This document shows, in pieces, positions 22,101 through 27,027 of a stretch of 64,000 nt of DNA (positions are counted from its first letter, which is position 1; every line of letters begins with the position of its first letter). A program made the position numbers and the translations under genes. The DNA comes from Luteibacter jiangsuensis (GTDB taxonomy: Bacteria; Pseudomonadota; Gammaproteobacteria; Xanthomonadales; Rhodanobacteraceae). Below the pieces are notes generated by a model. It ran no database searches, had not been told where the DNA came from, and was given only the letters and a program-made list of their open reading frames with translations. Location of the stretch: positions 310,001 to 374,000 of the forward strand of contig NZ_JAAQQR010000001.1 of assembly GCF_011742555.1 (NCBI RefSeq). Reading direction: 5' to 3'.

Positions 22101-22984
22101 CCGTCATCACCCAGGAGCACCGGCTGGTGGAGACGGTTGCTGGCCGGATCAGAAATGCCCGAGGCAAAGAAAATGTTGTTGCTCGTTTTCACGTCCTTGG
22201 AGAACAGGGACATCGAACTGGCGAGCAGCGAATGCGTATCCACCTGCGCACCCTGCCCGAAGATCACCCCATTACGGTTCAGCAGGTAAACCGTACCCTC
22301 GGCCTTCATCTTGCCGAGGATCTGGCTGGGGCTGGCCGTCGGATCGTTGACCCTGTTCAGCGCGATCCAGTCGTTGCCGCCACCGGTGAGGTTGCCGCCG
22401 CTCTGGTTGAAGTACAGGGTGGTGTCGCGGCCGACGTTGAAGCTGTCCCAGGTCAGGATCGCCTTCTTCGCGGTCTGCTTTACTTCCACGGTGTGCCTGC
22501 CGCCCGCCACCGTATCCGTCGGCGCGTTGGCGTTCTGCCACAGCGACGGATCCGCGGCTATGGCGGCTGCCGGTTTGAGGCCCCCTTCGACCAGGCCATC
22601 CGGCACCTTCGACACCAGTTGTGCCGCCGCGGCCTGCGCGTCCTTCTGCTGCTGCATCTGCGACGCGAGCGCGGCGGCCGCGTTGTTGAGGTTTTGGATG
22701 GAACTCTGGACGCGCTGCTGCAGGAGCGCGCTGCCCGGACTGAAGCTGACGTTGTTGCCGTTGCCTGCGCCCGCGGATGGCGCCGAAGGCGGGCGCGCGC
22801 CCGGCTGCTTCGTCGCGAACCATGCCTGGCTGAAAGCGGGCGGCGTGGTGCCGGCGTGCGCGATGCCGCTGCCGAACAGCGCCATGGCGATGAACTGGCA
22901 CATGGCGCGGCGGTGCAGGGTCGGCCGCGGCCTGGCCGGGGTCGGGCGGCGGGTGTCTTTGGGGGTCTTGGTACGCACGATCAT
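10169..22984 (-). CDS. Giant two-partner-secretion adhesin (filamentous haemagglutinin family, PdtA-like TpsA)
   Basis: Exoprotein exported across the outer membrane by its TpsB partner and expected to fold as a long beta-helix. The 4271 residues begin with an Arg/Pro-rich extended signal peptide ending IAMALFGSGIAHAG. A Gln/Ala-rich probable coiled coil (about 65-115) follows, then the TPS domain with GNDWIALNRVNDPTASPSQI and the variant NPNGI motif NRNGVIFGQGAQV near residue 237. The long body is a Gly/Asp-rich beta-solenoid repeat region. It is interrupted by two aromatic-rich 202-residue tandem repeats (about 2766-3169) and a DUF3739-like region (about 3830-3980). Two cysteines (CDVDAWC, near 4102) lie close to the C-terminus. 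The start ATG has GAGG 7 nt upstream. Confidence 0.95.
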   Translation of the reverse strand: MIVRTKTPKDTRRPTPARPRPTLHRRAMCQFIAMALFGSGIAHAGTTPPAFSQAWFATKQPGARPPSAPSAGAGNGNNVSFSPGSALLQQRVQSSIQNLNNAAAALASQMQQQKDAQAAAAQLVSKVPDGLVEGGLKPAAAIAADPSLWQNANAPTDTVAGGRHTVEVKQTAKKAILTWDSFNVGRDTTLYFNQSGGNLTGGGNDWIALNRVNDPTASPSQILGKMKAEGTVYLLNRNGVIFGQGAQVDTHSLLASSMSLFSKDVKTSNNIFFASGISDPASNRLHQPVLLGDDGTAEGAGVVVEKGASISAGRDGFVLVAAPKVVNRGAIVADDGSVLLASAGRLDNATTAGELSLTVNGQVAPGGGVENTGLVQARRGSVTMTGPSIAQDGVVVTSTSIARPGSITLQGATATGNGPVEFGAGSVTAVLPEKDGATTTSTADADKVFVPGSVSVSGSKVTLAGGSLIEVPGGKVTLRAINMGGSDAGPTDGRVYIDSGATIDVSGLANVELPMSALLVSIPRIGQNELADSPLLRNSFLYTQKNIMLDSTVSGTRADGLDWIGSPILNAAGYVQNMPRDIDQMLTRGGSITLEGNDVIARAGSRMALDGGYLAYQSGWVTTPNLLGADGRIYNIASADPDVAYVGFAGQYNSAHARWGVSETYNSPVMGGSRRYQEGFVKGADAGTMTVHANRGLALDGEISAEATPGTRQTGDGTQPEGGNFAFDMAPAFAGVFSNRGLRVQETSRTLESLSPGFDRDTEWSDVDVAAGLDAPWMVVGADTLGRAGFSTIDLASATALEVASGAHLVVQPGGGVSIAGSRVDIYGSVEAPAGDISIRTTMPSQAPGQPTTSPLQDPDITLHDGALLSARGRWVNDSGLDPDHAQGDRWIDGGNVTMTTVSALDREDGDDTGSIILSEGSVIDVSGGGYVDIHGMTSLTHGVPAGRGGNVALQTYAYGDGGAWGGAPPPESFEHARVELGGSLRAFGFSGGGALTLRAAQVQVGGDPADMALPNGLWLAPEFFAGQGFSRYNLDSVTDTTVADGSNVVVRQANLLGDVDALRSLPTDADLYASPAVVGVGYLDDWQRWATRGTSQEALPGITLRAGDYLNWIVDPLSPGHTPREIPGVSGSAVIGKGARIDVDAGGVIDISAGHDVEVDGGLTAHGGAINLSTFFTQADTGLTSRVRVGGQAVLDASGVALVDTQAAPATTAAGRIVPRVGEVLAGGSVALNGSDETFVIAEDGARIDVSGAADSFDLPGASRRFFGTTANVAPVAVWSDGGSIVFGASAGLYIGATLDAHGGAPSAEGGSLQIVALDAGDDTAKVKAKGILVRQSHNGRPAFAAADAADGSVAGADGTLEFAADVLNGSGIASLQFGPAADQPAGVQQILPIAFAGDVKLNLGRQVLVNAAGIEALPEDARSVDIPAGYLQGTGHVSITAPYVQVTGTSLAPLAVAGDGILDINAGTIDMGGMVNLQGWRQASFNAADDLRFTVPPLRASGPDGSISPGMLFSTGDLVFSAGQVYPTSAYRFAIDANASGLPGADGNVRETTITFLPGKPSTAPLSAGGALLVSADHIEQQGTIRVPSGTLILGTTDPASAANGFGLAAGSPALATTKSVHLAPGSITSVSLDGLTVPYGTTVDGIDWRYATSPTDTPRTIAAPPAKQVQVQGDSVALDSGATIDLDGGGHLQASEFVPGTGGSRDVLATAPNGATVYAILPGRQGAVAATDLAMAASGGTQPDVGRQVYLSGVPGLPAGYYTLLPAQYATLPGAMRIYQTASRDAAPGQAAGFADGGYAVAGYYANALTGARDARTTTFVVQSGDTWKQYSQYRLTDADTFFSAAATKKGNVAPPLAADAGRLQIGAGRQLELGATLDATPDKGGRTSQVDISGQAIQILGADEAARDGYLGISADGLTTLGAGSLLLGGTRRSDTDGDHVDVSADSILLSNDAAHPLAGQEILLVAGPAGDGITLESGSVLTARGEGSQVGGQPLVFGRDAGTDASGKPVSTIDGSGALLRVSQHGAAPIARLGLGAGSPGGLLTIDAGATVTGGNALSLDATGRVRVDEHALLSGKAIDATANRIAFVGTDAASPTDGLAIGAVTLAQWAKSDSVTLRSRGSIDFLGAQDVAVDNSLVLSAGAITGDGHDVSLRAGTITFANLLGATAVNTQPGGGTLAVDANEIDFGAGTAALRGFGAFDGSAASGIVAAARDGMDFGAAAVDLSAPVFVADGGGATTLITTGAMALHGREGKALSRDGLGGSLTLRAASIDDGMNLRAAAGGLSLDATQGGIHVASGTSLDVAGVTRQFFDTAAYAPGGNLALSAAGDISIDDGASVRYGGAAEAGDAGSFKAVAGGALMLGGTYDGHAADGYRGGYFTVGTGGALDLDALAGLVAASGSTGLVDVTSAQGDLALSAGNTLKSQKVYLYANGGRARIDGTVDASSPAGSHIEVWARQGVDIDGVLDAHVTTPEQRGGDVLLGTTGTGNGSTDPTYGYEEVDRADAGYVHVGAGAQINVSGGSNNAFAGGRLSIRAPLLADGDVPVTIDSPSSIKGARDVTIEPLAVWSTTDGTGNQQHFDGVVDPAGWFKSDGVTMVSGTWVDGKGNALPPPTDAAQQADYLDKYYFTPDAINTDHAGFYGYRDGDPTHGPGTLMGFVQQPGFTFGHRFDGIANVHVRPGIELRNPTDGANDGDIKVVTNWNLGAGVTGTDGKPQLAYRYHGQAPILTVRAAGNLDLDASITDGFYQQNDGAQLNDPPTSGPDDPRYDAALIGYQAAQSYLDANNAWNGTINLADGDPADGMTPGGGVADISKDPYYQPLTAPSKGQNDDYYANYQQYITEFGDNATNFGWSSSFVTTNQTTGFLAYNPTKQVAPQPSAFASYADYASAYEAWLEATFPFFTPSAETPSPILLPVNSDYAAWSRDYGTYITGHFNYYFWVSLFVGAGSGTQLFYAPFAPKESNPANPLYSAALTAYQKAQIYLDANDAWNGTINLADGDPADGKTPGGGKADISKDPYYQPLIAPAAKQTDQYYANYQKYITEFGDNASNFGWSSSFVTANDTTGFLAYNPTKQVAPQPGQFANYADYATAYETWLEATFPFFTPSAETPSPILLPVANDYTAWSSDYDTYITGHFNYYFWVSLFVTGGSGTQLFYAPFAPRENADNSAPPAVPVGKPAPDNSPSNMPTLGNAASLASATLLGGPSTSYRLVAGSDVAGSDPLATAAASTANVRLDGHFEVKDTVTDPTVVTPNGPLSGKTLFMPTTIRTGTGDLDMVSAGDIRWMDTAAPATVYTAGAPAEGTTAGTDIRVVRPSELSGAGLPERRQPDMLVNGLVNPDHAGDIYLRAGGDIAGIQNVVDADGLQTKSSPGTSVAQYWWQWMQVGNAADGSSSSIDFANFHQGVMSVGGNIDVDAGGDVQELSASLPTTWYKNADGKSLTTVGGGDLSVHAGGDILSGTYFVARGTADIRAEGLIAASPSLATIDSGVEMGAGGGSAHFMTPVSTVFGMQDAQVTVKARQGTDIGYVYDPSYYVNYASPTNALLPAGHPDSQGYSTASSFDVASVAGDIVFGSLVAPSQVFGSGGGAGAVLPASLAMTALSGSIDVRRNGELFPSPTGELTLLAADSIAFVNSGVLSSGRFFGLIDVSPEDMPSPLQPITSTTPTTWLGAEDRSGTSNAAFHEPDALHADDTAPVRIYALGGDITNGVQDARGNTWDALVLLPSKQAEIRAGRDIVNLWLIGQHTRNADITRVSAGRDIYDTPFSANPGLPPHANTGNPVPALMVGGPGTFVVDAGRDIGPFVSQADLAPRSSAAGGQTGIQAVGNFYNPYLPHESADVLVNFGVGPGVDTAGFLARYLGGVDGLPSLMPDLVKFMQERLAGQNTATGHASDDVTPMLTPEQARDLFAKEPEIVQRIFAEKVLFKLLAEVGTDYNDASSPYAGQYARGYAALDSLFPSAFGYTANGTGQGGLNGAAATVDTGDLDIRSSTIQTQQGGDVTLLGPGGQALIGSTSAPRFTDSNGHVIAGPNTMGLLTLETGNVNVFTDRSLLLAQSRVFTEQGGDITIWSSNGDVNAGQGAKTSSEVPPPIFLCDVDAWCRVDARGQVSGAGIATLQSVEGAPAGDAYLIAPRGTVDAGDAGIRVSGNIVIAAARVANADNIQVKGEAIGVPVTAAVNVGALNAASAAATAASQAAEDVARKQQADARDKLPSEISVRVLRDGDSTSSVAPAPGYDGSSPVQVLGRNEDGKLTDAERKALRRM
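13480..14690 (-). repeat. Two 606-bp in-frame tandem repeats within tpsA
   Basis: The stretch GGAGCGAAGGGGGCGTAGAA occurs with its GCGT at 13491 and again at 14097, a 606-bp period equal to 202 codons. Both copies encode WNGTINLADGDPADG, YYQPL, ITEFGDN, FGWSSSFVT, FLAYNPTKQVAPQP, LEATFPFFTPSAETPSPI, GHFNYYFWVSLFV and TQLFYAPFAP. The copies differ at many silent and some coding positions, so this is an older duplication under selection, not an assembly artefact. Confidence 0.9.
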
Positions 22985-23042
22985 GACTGACCTCGGGAAA
23001 CAGGATGCGGCAACATCGCGCCGCGGTGTCGGTGGGCAACGA

Positions 23043-23534
23043 TCACGGCGCGTTCCCGCCCGCGAAATCGCCAGTCATCGTTGCCACTTCGTCATTCAAT
23101 TCGGGCAGCGAGGCGAGTTCCCTCAACTCGTCCTCGCTGAGTTCGCGCAGTACCGCGCGGATCGCCAGCCGGCGTCCGTCGTGCAGCCACGCGTTCAACA
23201 CGCTGGCGATCGCACGGACCGTGGGCAGCGCGGCTTCTTCCAGTTGCGGCTTGCGATGGCGCAGCCTGTCCTCCACCGCATAGAGCACGCGCGAGCCGAG
23301 AAATGCCGACGACTCGCGCACGAGCTTTTCCAGCGCCTCCCGCGAGCAGCGGTCCATGAGCGTTTCCGCCGCCCTGCCCTGCCTCGCGGCGTAGAGCTGG
23401 CGAAGCATCTCGGCCAGCGCGTGCATGCAGGTCATCCCGCAGATCCGCGCGTCGGCCGCGGCGCGAGCGCGCGACGTGCGCGGACGCGCCGCGTGGTACG
23501 CGGGTGGCGATTCGAAGTCATGGGTTGGCGTCAT
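23043..23534 (-). CDS. Hypothetical protein of the Tps/TonB locus
   Basis: I do not recognise a family. The 163-residue product has an Arg/Ala-rich N-terminus without a signal peptide. A mostly alpha-helical, charged region follows, ending in LSEDELRELASLPELNDEVA, which loosely resembles DUF2059-type helices. Two cysteines lie in RICGMTCMHAL. It is 58 bp upstream of tpsA and 12 bp downstream of the coiled-coil gene, so it is embedded in the operon. The ATG at 23534 is the only reasonable start. A role in adhesin export or chaperoning would be guesswork. Confidence 0.7.
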   Translation of the reverse strand: MTPTHDFESPPAYHAARPRTSRARAAADARICGMTCMHALAEMLRQLYAARQGRAAETLMDRCSREALEKLVRESSAFLGSRVLYAVEDRLRHRKPQLEEAALPTVRAIASVLNAWLHDGRRLAIRAVLRELSEDELRELASLPELNDEVATMTGDFAGGNAP

Positions 23535-23546
23535 GGCCGTTCCGTC

Positions 23547-24173
23547 TCATGGCGAGGCCGAAGCCTGGCCGGCCCGCGGATCGAAGCGTTGTTCGTAGAG
23601 CCTGTCGCCGAACGACTGCGCCGCATTCTCCAGCTTCGCCCTAGCCTTCGCGGCGAAGGGCTGGCGCGAAGCGACCACATCGGCCATGTCGATGTTCTCG
23701 TACGCGGAGATCACTTCCTGGCCCACGCGGTACATCTGCACGTTGCGGGCGGTGCAGGCGTCCACCTGGCCCTTCGCCGTATCCAGTTCCCTGGCAAGTC
23801 TTGCCCGCTCGGTTTCCGCGGTGCGCAAGGCAACCGCGGCGGAACCCGTATCGGCCTTGACCCGCTGCAACTCGGCCTCGGCGGCCTCCCGCTTCTGCCT
23901 CTCGGCAGCAAGGGCACGGCTGGCTTCCGGCGATAGCCCGCCGGCATTCTTTGCGGCGGCGCGAGCGGCCTCCGCCGCCTGCTTCGCGTCGTCGCGTTCC
24001 TTTTCCAGCGCAGCCTTCTCCGCCGCCCATTGCGCCTGCTGCGTCTGCAGGTCTTGCAGCTGCGCGCGCGTTTCCCGCAGCTGGTCGCGGATGCGGCTCT
24101 CCAGGCTGGCGGTCTGCGCATGTGCCGCCGGCAGGATGGCGAACAGGGACAGGGCGATGAGCGTGCGTTTCAT
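23547..24173 (-). CDS. Periplasmic coiled-coil protein
   Basis: The 208-residue product has a signal peptide (MKRTLIALSLFAILPAAHA) and then about 120 residues of Ala/Glu/Arg/Gln heptads that should form a long coiled coil. A compact C-terminal segment with one cysteine (DACTARNVQMYRVGQEVISA) follows. It resembles small periplasmic coiled-coil proteins found with TonB/porin gene sets, but no specific family is recognised. It lies 9 bp after the porin gene and 12 bp before the next gene, in one transcription unit. It might bridge the TonB/ExbBD machinery and outer-membrane proteins; that is inference. Confidence 0.8.
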   Translation of the reverse strand: MKRTLIALSLFAILPAAHAQTASLESRIRDQLRETRAQLQDLQTQQAQWAAEKAALEKERDDAKQAAEAARAAAKNAGGLSPEASRALAAERQKREAAEAELQRVKADTGSAAVALRTAETERARLARELDTAKGQVDACTARNVQMYRVGQEVISAYENIDMADVVASRQPFAAKARAKLENAAQSFGDRLYEQRFDPRAGQASASP

Positions 24174-24182
24174 GTCGACTCC

Positions 24183-25889
24183 TTAGAACCGCGCATTCAT
24201 TTCGAGCTGGAAGACGTCGATGGAGAGCGGCGGACCGAAGACTTCCTTCGCGTTGAAGTAACGCGCGCTCAACCACGCGTACGGCGAGATACCGTAGCTG
24301 CCGCCCAGGATGAAGCCCTTGGCGTTGGTGCCGCCCAGGTGGAAGTCCGTATCGGTCAGGCCGTCCAGCGTGGCGTCCGGCTGCAGGTACTTATAGGCAA
24401 GCGCCACGTTCCAGTCGCCGGCCGCATGCGGATTCGGATCACCCAGCGTGGCCCGCACCATCCAGCCCACCGGGCCGCTCTTGTACGTGTTCTCGCTGAA
24501 ATCCCCGGCGCCGAAGTTGTTCACGAGACGGTTGATGCCCACATCGCTGCGGAAAGCGTCGCGGCGGTGGTAGGCCATGTTGCGGATATAGTCGGCCTCG
24601 AGGCGCAGCGGCGTGTCCGCTACCTTCATGTCCAGCCGGGTGTTCGCATCGGCCACGTGGTAGTCGTACACCAGGCCCACATACTGCGGTTGGGCGTAAC
24701 TGGAGGGCGAGTTCGGATCCGGCACGATGTCACGGATGAGGAACAGCGAGTTGCCCTTCTGCATGAAGGCCGAGCGGGTCGCGTCGGTATCGCAGAACGA
24801 TACGCCCAGGTAGATCGAACACGGCGAGGAGAGCTCGCCGCGCATGTGATCGAAGCGGTAGTACGCCAGGGCCAGCTTCCATTCCGTGTCTTCATTGAAC
24901 TTCCAGCTTCCCCCGATCTGGGCGCCGGTCATCCACTTGTCGCGGCTGGCATTCTTGATGCCCTGCTGGGAGGGAAAGTCGTCGGCCTGGTACTCGATCG
25001 GGAACATGCCCACGTTCGCGAACGCTCCGATGTCGTCCGTCATCGGCACATTGAACTTTCCGACGATGCCGTCGAAATTCAGGTCGTTGGAATACACGAG
25101 GTCCGTGCTCATGAACGGGTTCGGCATGCGGCCACCGATCACCTGCGCCCACGACGTCGGCTTCCATGCCAGCCAGGCCTGGTCGAGCCACAGGTCCTTC
25201 TTCGCCAGTCCGCCGCCGAGGGTCTGCGTGGTGGAAACCGGGTTGTTGTCGTTTCCTGTGCCGATGCGGATGCCGGCGCTCACGTTCTCGCCCAGATCCA
25301 CGTTCACGCCGAGCCTGGCGCGGATGCGCAGCGAGTTCGTGCGGTTCTCCCGCGTGTTGAGCAACGGCGGCGGATTCGCGCCGTTGAGGTCGTAGGGTCC
25401 CGTGCGGTTGAGCTGCGCGAAGTCCACCACGGGATAGGCGTTGCCCTTGTCGTAGTAATGGAACTCGTCGCGCACCCGCATGTCGCCCGACCAGGCGATG
25501 CGGTCGAGCCATTCCGGAAGTGCTCCCGGCGTCGCCCAGTGCTCGCTCTTCGCCTGTGCCACCACTTCCTGGCGCAGTTCGTCCTTGATCTGGTTACGCA
25601 CCACTTCGGGCACGTAGGTGACACGCACCTGTCCCGGCGCCGCAGGCACGGCGTTGGCCGTACCGGCGAGTTTCTGCGCCTGCGCGGCCTCGGCGTTCGC
25701 CTGGGCGATAAGCCCATCGGCGTCCGCCTGGGTCAGCACGCCGCGCTTCACCAGCAGGCGCACGAGGTTGATGGTGGCGTTGTCGGACGGCGCACTCTGT
25801 GCGTGTGCGCCGCCGGCGCAAAGCGCCAGCACGATGGCGGCCGTCAGCATGACTCGCGCGGGGCGTTGGCGGGCCTTTCCGATGGTCAT
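24183..25889 (-). CDS. Putative outer-membrane porin
   Basis: Predicted beta-barrel of the 'putative porin' group. The 568-residue precursor starts with MTIGKARQRPARVMLTAAIV and a signal peptide ending AGGAHA. A short helical periplasmic segment (INLVRLLVKRGVLTQADADG, a feature of this group) follows, then a barrel with alternating strands such as DMRVRDEFHYY, LRIRARLGVNVDLGENVSAG and KDLWLDQAWLAWKP. It ends in Phe (MNARF), as outer-membrane proteins do. The ATG at 25889 has GGAGAG 6 nt upstream. The gene lies between tonB and the coiled-coil gene. The substrate is unknown; phosphate compounds would fit the locus. Confidence 0.88.
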   Translation of the reverse strand: MTIGKARQRPARVMLTAAIVLALCAGGAHAQSAPSDNATINLVRLLVKRGVLTQADADGLIAQANAEAAQAQKLAGTANAVPAAPGQVRVTYVPEVVRNQIKDELRQEVVAQAKSEHWATPGALPEWLDRIAWSGDMRVRDEFHYYDKGNAYPVVDFAQLNRTGPYDLNGANPPPLLNTRENRTNSLRIRARLGVNVDLGENVSAGIRIGTGNDNNPVSTTQTLGGGLAKKDLWLDQAWLAWKPTSWAQVIGGRMPNPFMSTDLVYSNDLNFDGIVGKFNVPMTDDIGAFANVGMFPIEYQADDFPSQQGIKNASRDKWMTGAQIGGSWKFNEDTEWKLALAYYRFDHMRGELSSPCSIYLGVSFCDTDATRSAFMQKGNSLFLIRDIVPDPNSPSSYAQPQYVGLVYDYHVADANTRLDMKVADTPLRLEADYIRNMAYHRRDAFRSDVGINRLVNNFGAGDFSENTYKSGPVGWMVRATLGDPNPHAAGDWNVALAYKYLQPDATLDGLTDTDFHLGGTNAKGFILGGSYGISPYAWLSARYFNAKEVFGPPLSIDVFQLEMNARF

Positions 25890-25924
25890 GCGAACTCTCC
25901 GGGTGTGTAGTGTGTCGACGGCGC

Positions 25925-26605
25925 TCATGCGGGACGCTTCCCGCGGATGGCAACGCGCAAGGGGAAATGCAGGGACGACGGCGGGGCCACCTCGATGCGC
26001 GGCATCGCGCGCAAGACATCCATCAAGGCCGCGTCGGTTTTTTCGTTGCCGCTGGAACCGACCAGTTCGGCACGCGTGAGGCGCCCGTCGGCGTCCAGCC
26101 ACACGTCGGCGCGCACGTCGAAGACGAGCCGGTTCACGCGGTCGTCGCGTTGTACGGCCTGCTGGATCGCATAGCCGAGGTATTGGTCGTAGCTGCCGGT
26201 ACCGGTTCCGGTACCGCCACCGGAACCCATCATGCCGCCGCCGTCACCCGCGCCGATGTTGAAGGCGTCGCTGCCGGCCTGGGCATCGCCGTTGATCGTC
26301 ACGTTCTTCGCGACGTCGTTGCTCGGCTTCGGAGCATCCACGGGTTTCTGCGGAATCTCCTGCGGTTTCTCCACCGGTTTCATTTCCTCCTCCACCTTCT
26401 TCGGCTCCGGCGGCTTTTCCTTCGGTGGCGGAGGGGGCGGGGGCAGCGGCGTGATGGTGGCCACGCGCGGCGCCTCGCGCCGCACGGCGACACTGCTGCC
26501 GGCGAAGTGCCAGACGAGCGCGGCCAGAAGCAGCACCACGGCGCCACCGAGCACGGGTCCCAGCCAGCGTCGCCGGCGTCGGCGTTGGAATGGCTGCGTC
26601 GTCAC
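25925..26605 (-). CDS. tonB: TonB-like energy transducer
   Basis: Couples the proton-motive force from ExbB/ExbD to outer-membrane or periplasmic partners. The 226-residue protein has a short Arg-rich cytoplasmic start, one membrane helix (LGPVLGGAVVLLLAALVWHF), and the Pro-rich periplasmic spacer (poly-Pro then PEPKKVEEEMKPVEK). A Gly-rich linker precedes the TonB C-terminal domain (about 140-226: DVWLDADGRLTRAELVGSSG). The GTG at 26605 is preferred because AAGGGA lies 7 nt upstream and it begins 5 bp after the exbD stop; the longer frame overlaps exbD. Confidence 0.88.
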   Translation of the reverse strand: MTTQPFQRRRRRRWLGPVLGGAVVLLLAALVWHFAGSSVAVRREAPRVATITPLPPPPPPPKEKPPEPKKVEEEMKPVEKPQEIPQKPVDAPKPSNDVAKNVTINGDAQAGSDAFNIGAGDGGGMMGSGGGTGTGTGSYDQYLGYAIQQAVQRDDRVNRLVFDVRADVWLDADGRLTRAELVGSSGNEKTDAALMDVLRAMPRIEVAPPSSLHFPLRVAIRGKRPA

Positions 26606-26609
26606 GCGC

Positions 26610-27017
26610 TCATCCCTTCGGCGACTTGCCGGTGACCAGGCCGACCTGCGGCAGGTCCACGCGGCGCAGCAGATCCAGCACATCCATCACCTTCTGGTAC
26701 TGGACCGTGGCATCGCCCTTCACCACCACCGGGAAATCCGGAGTGATGGCCTTGAGCGCGCGCAGCCGCTGCTCCAGTTCGTCGAGGGTGACCGGGTAGG
26801 CATCGAGGAAAACCTGACCCGAGTCGGCGATGGTGATGGCTTTCGTCTGCGGCTTCGCCATGCTGACCGCGGCACTGGCCTTGGGCAGGTTCACCTTGAT
26901 GCCCTGCACCGACGCCGTGGTCATGATGATGAAGATCACGAGCAACACGTACGCCAGGTCGAGCATCGGCGTGATGTTGATGTCGTCGTACGGCTTGTCG
27001 TCGTCTTGCGCGCGCAT
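26610..27017 (-). CDS. exbD: ExbD/TolR biopolymer transporter subunit
   Basis: Inner-membrane proton-channel partner of ExbB. Its 135 residues are typical in length. One N-terminal membrane helix follows INITPMLDLAYVLLVIFIIM, which contains the conserved proton-carrying Asp. A periplasmic domain ends KVMDVLDLLRRVDLPQVGLV, the ExbD family C-terminal motif. It is separated from exbB by 10 bp and from tonB by 4 bp, so exbB-exbD-tonB are one unit. Confidence 0.95.
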   Translation of the reverse strand: MRAQDDDKPYDDINITPMLDLAYVLLVIFIIMTTASVQGIKVNLPKASAAVSMAKPQTKAITIADSGQVFLDAYPVTLDELEQRLRALKAITPDFPVVVKGDATVQYQKVMDVLDLLRRVDLPQVGLVTGKSPKG

Positions 27018-27027
27018 GGTCGCCTCC

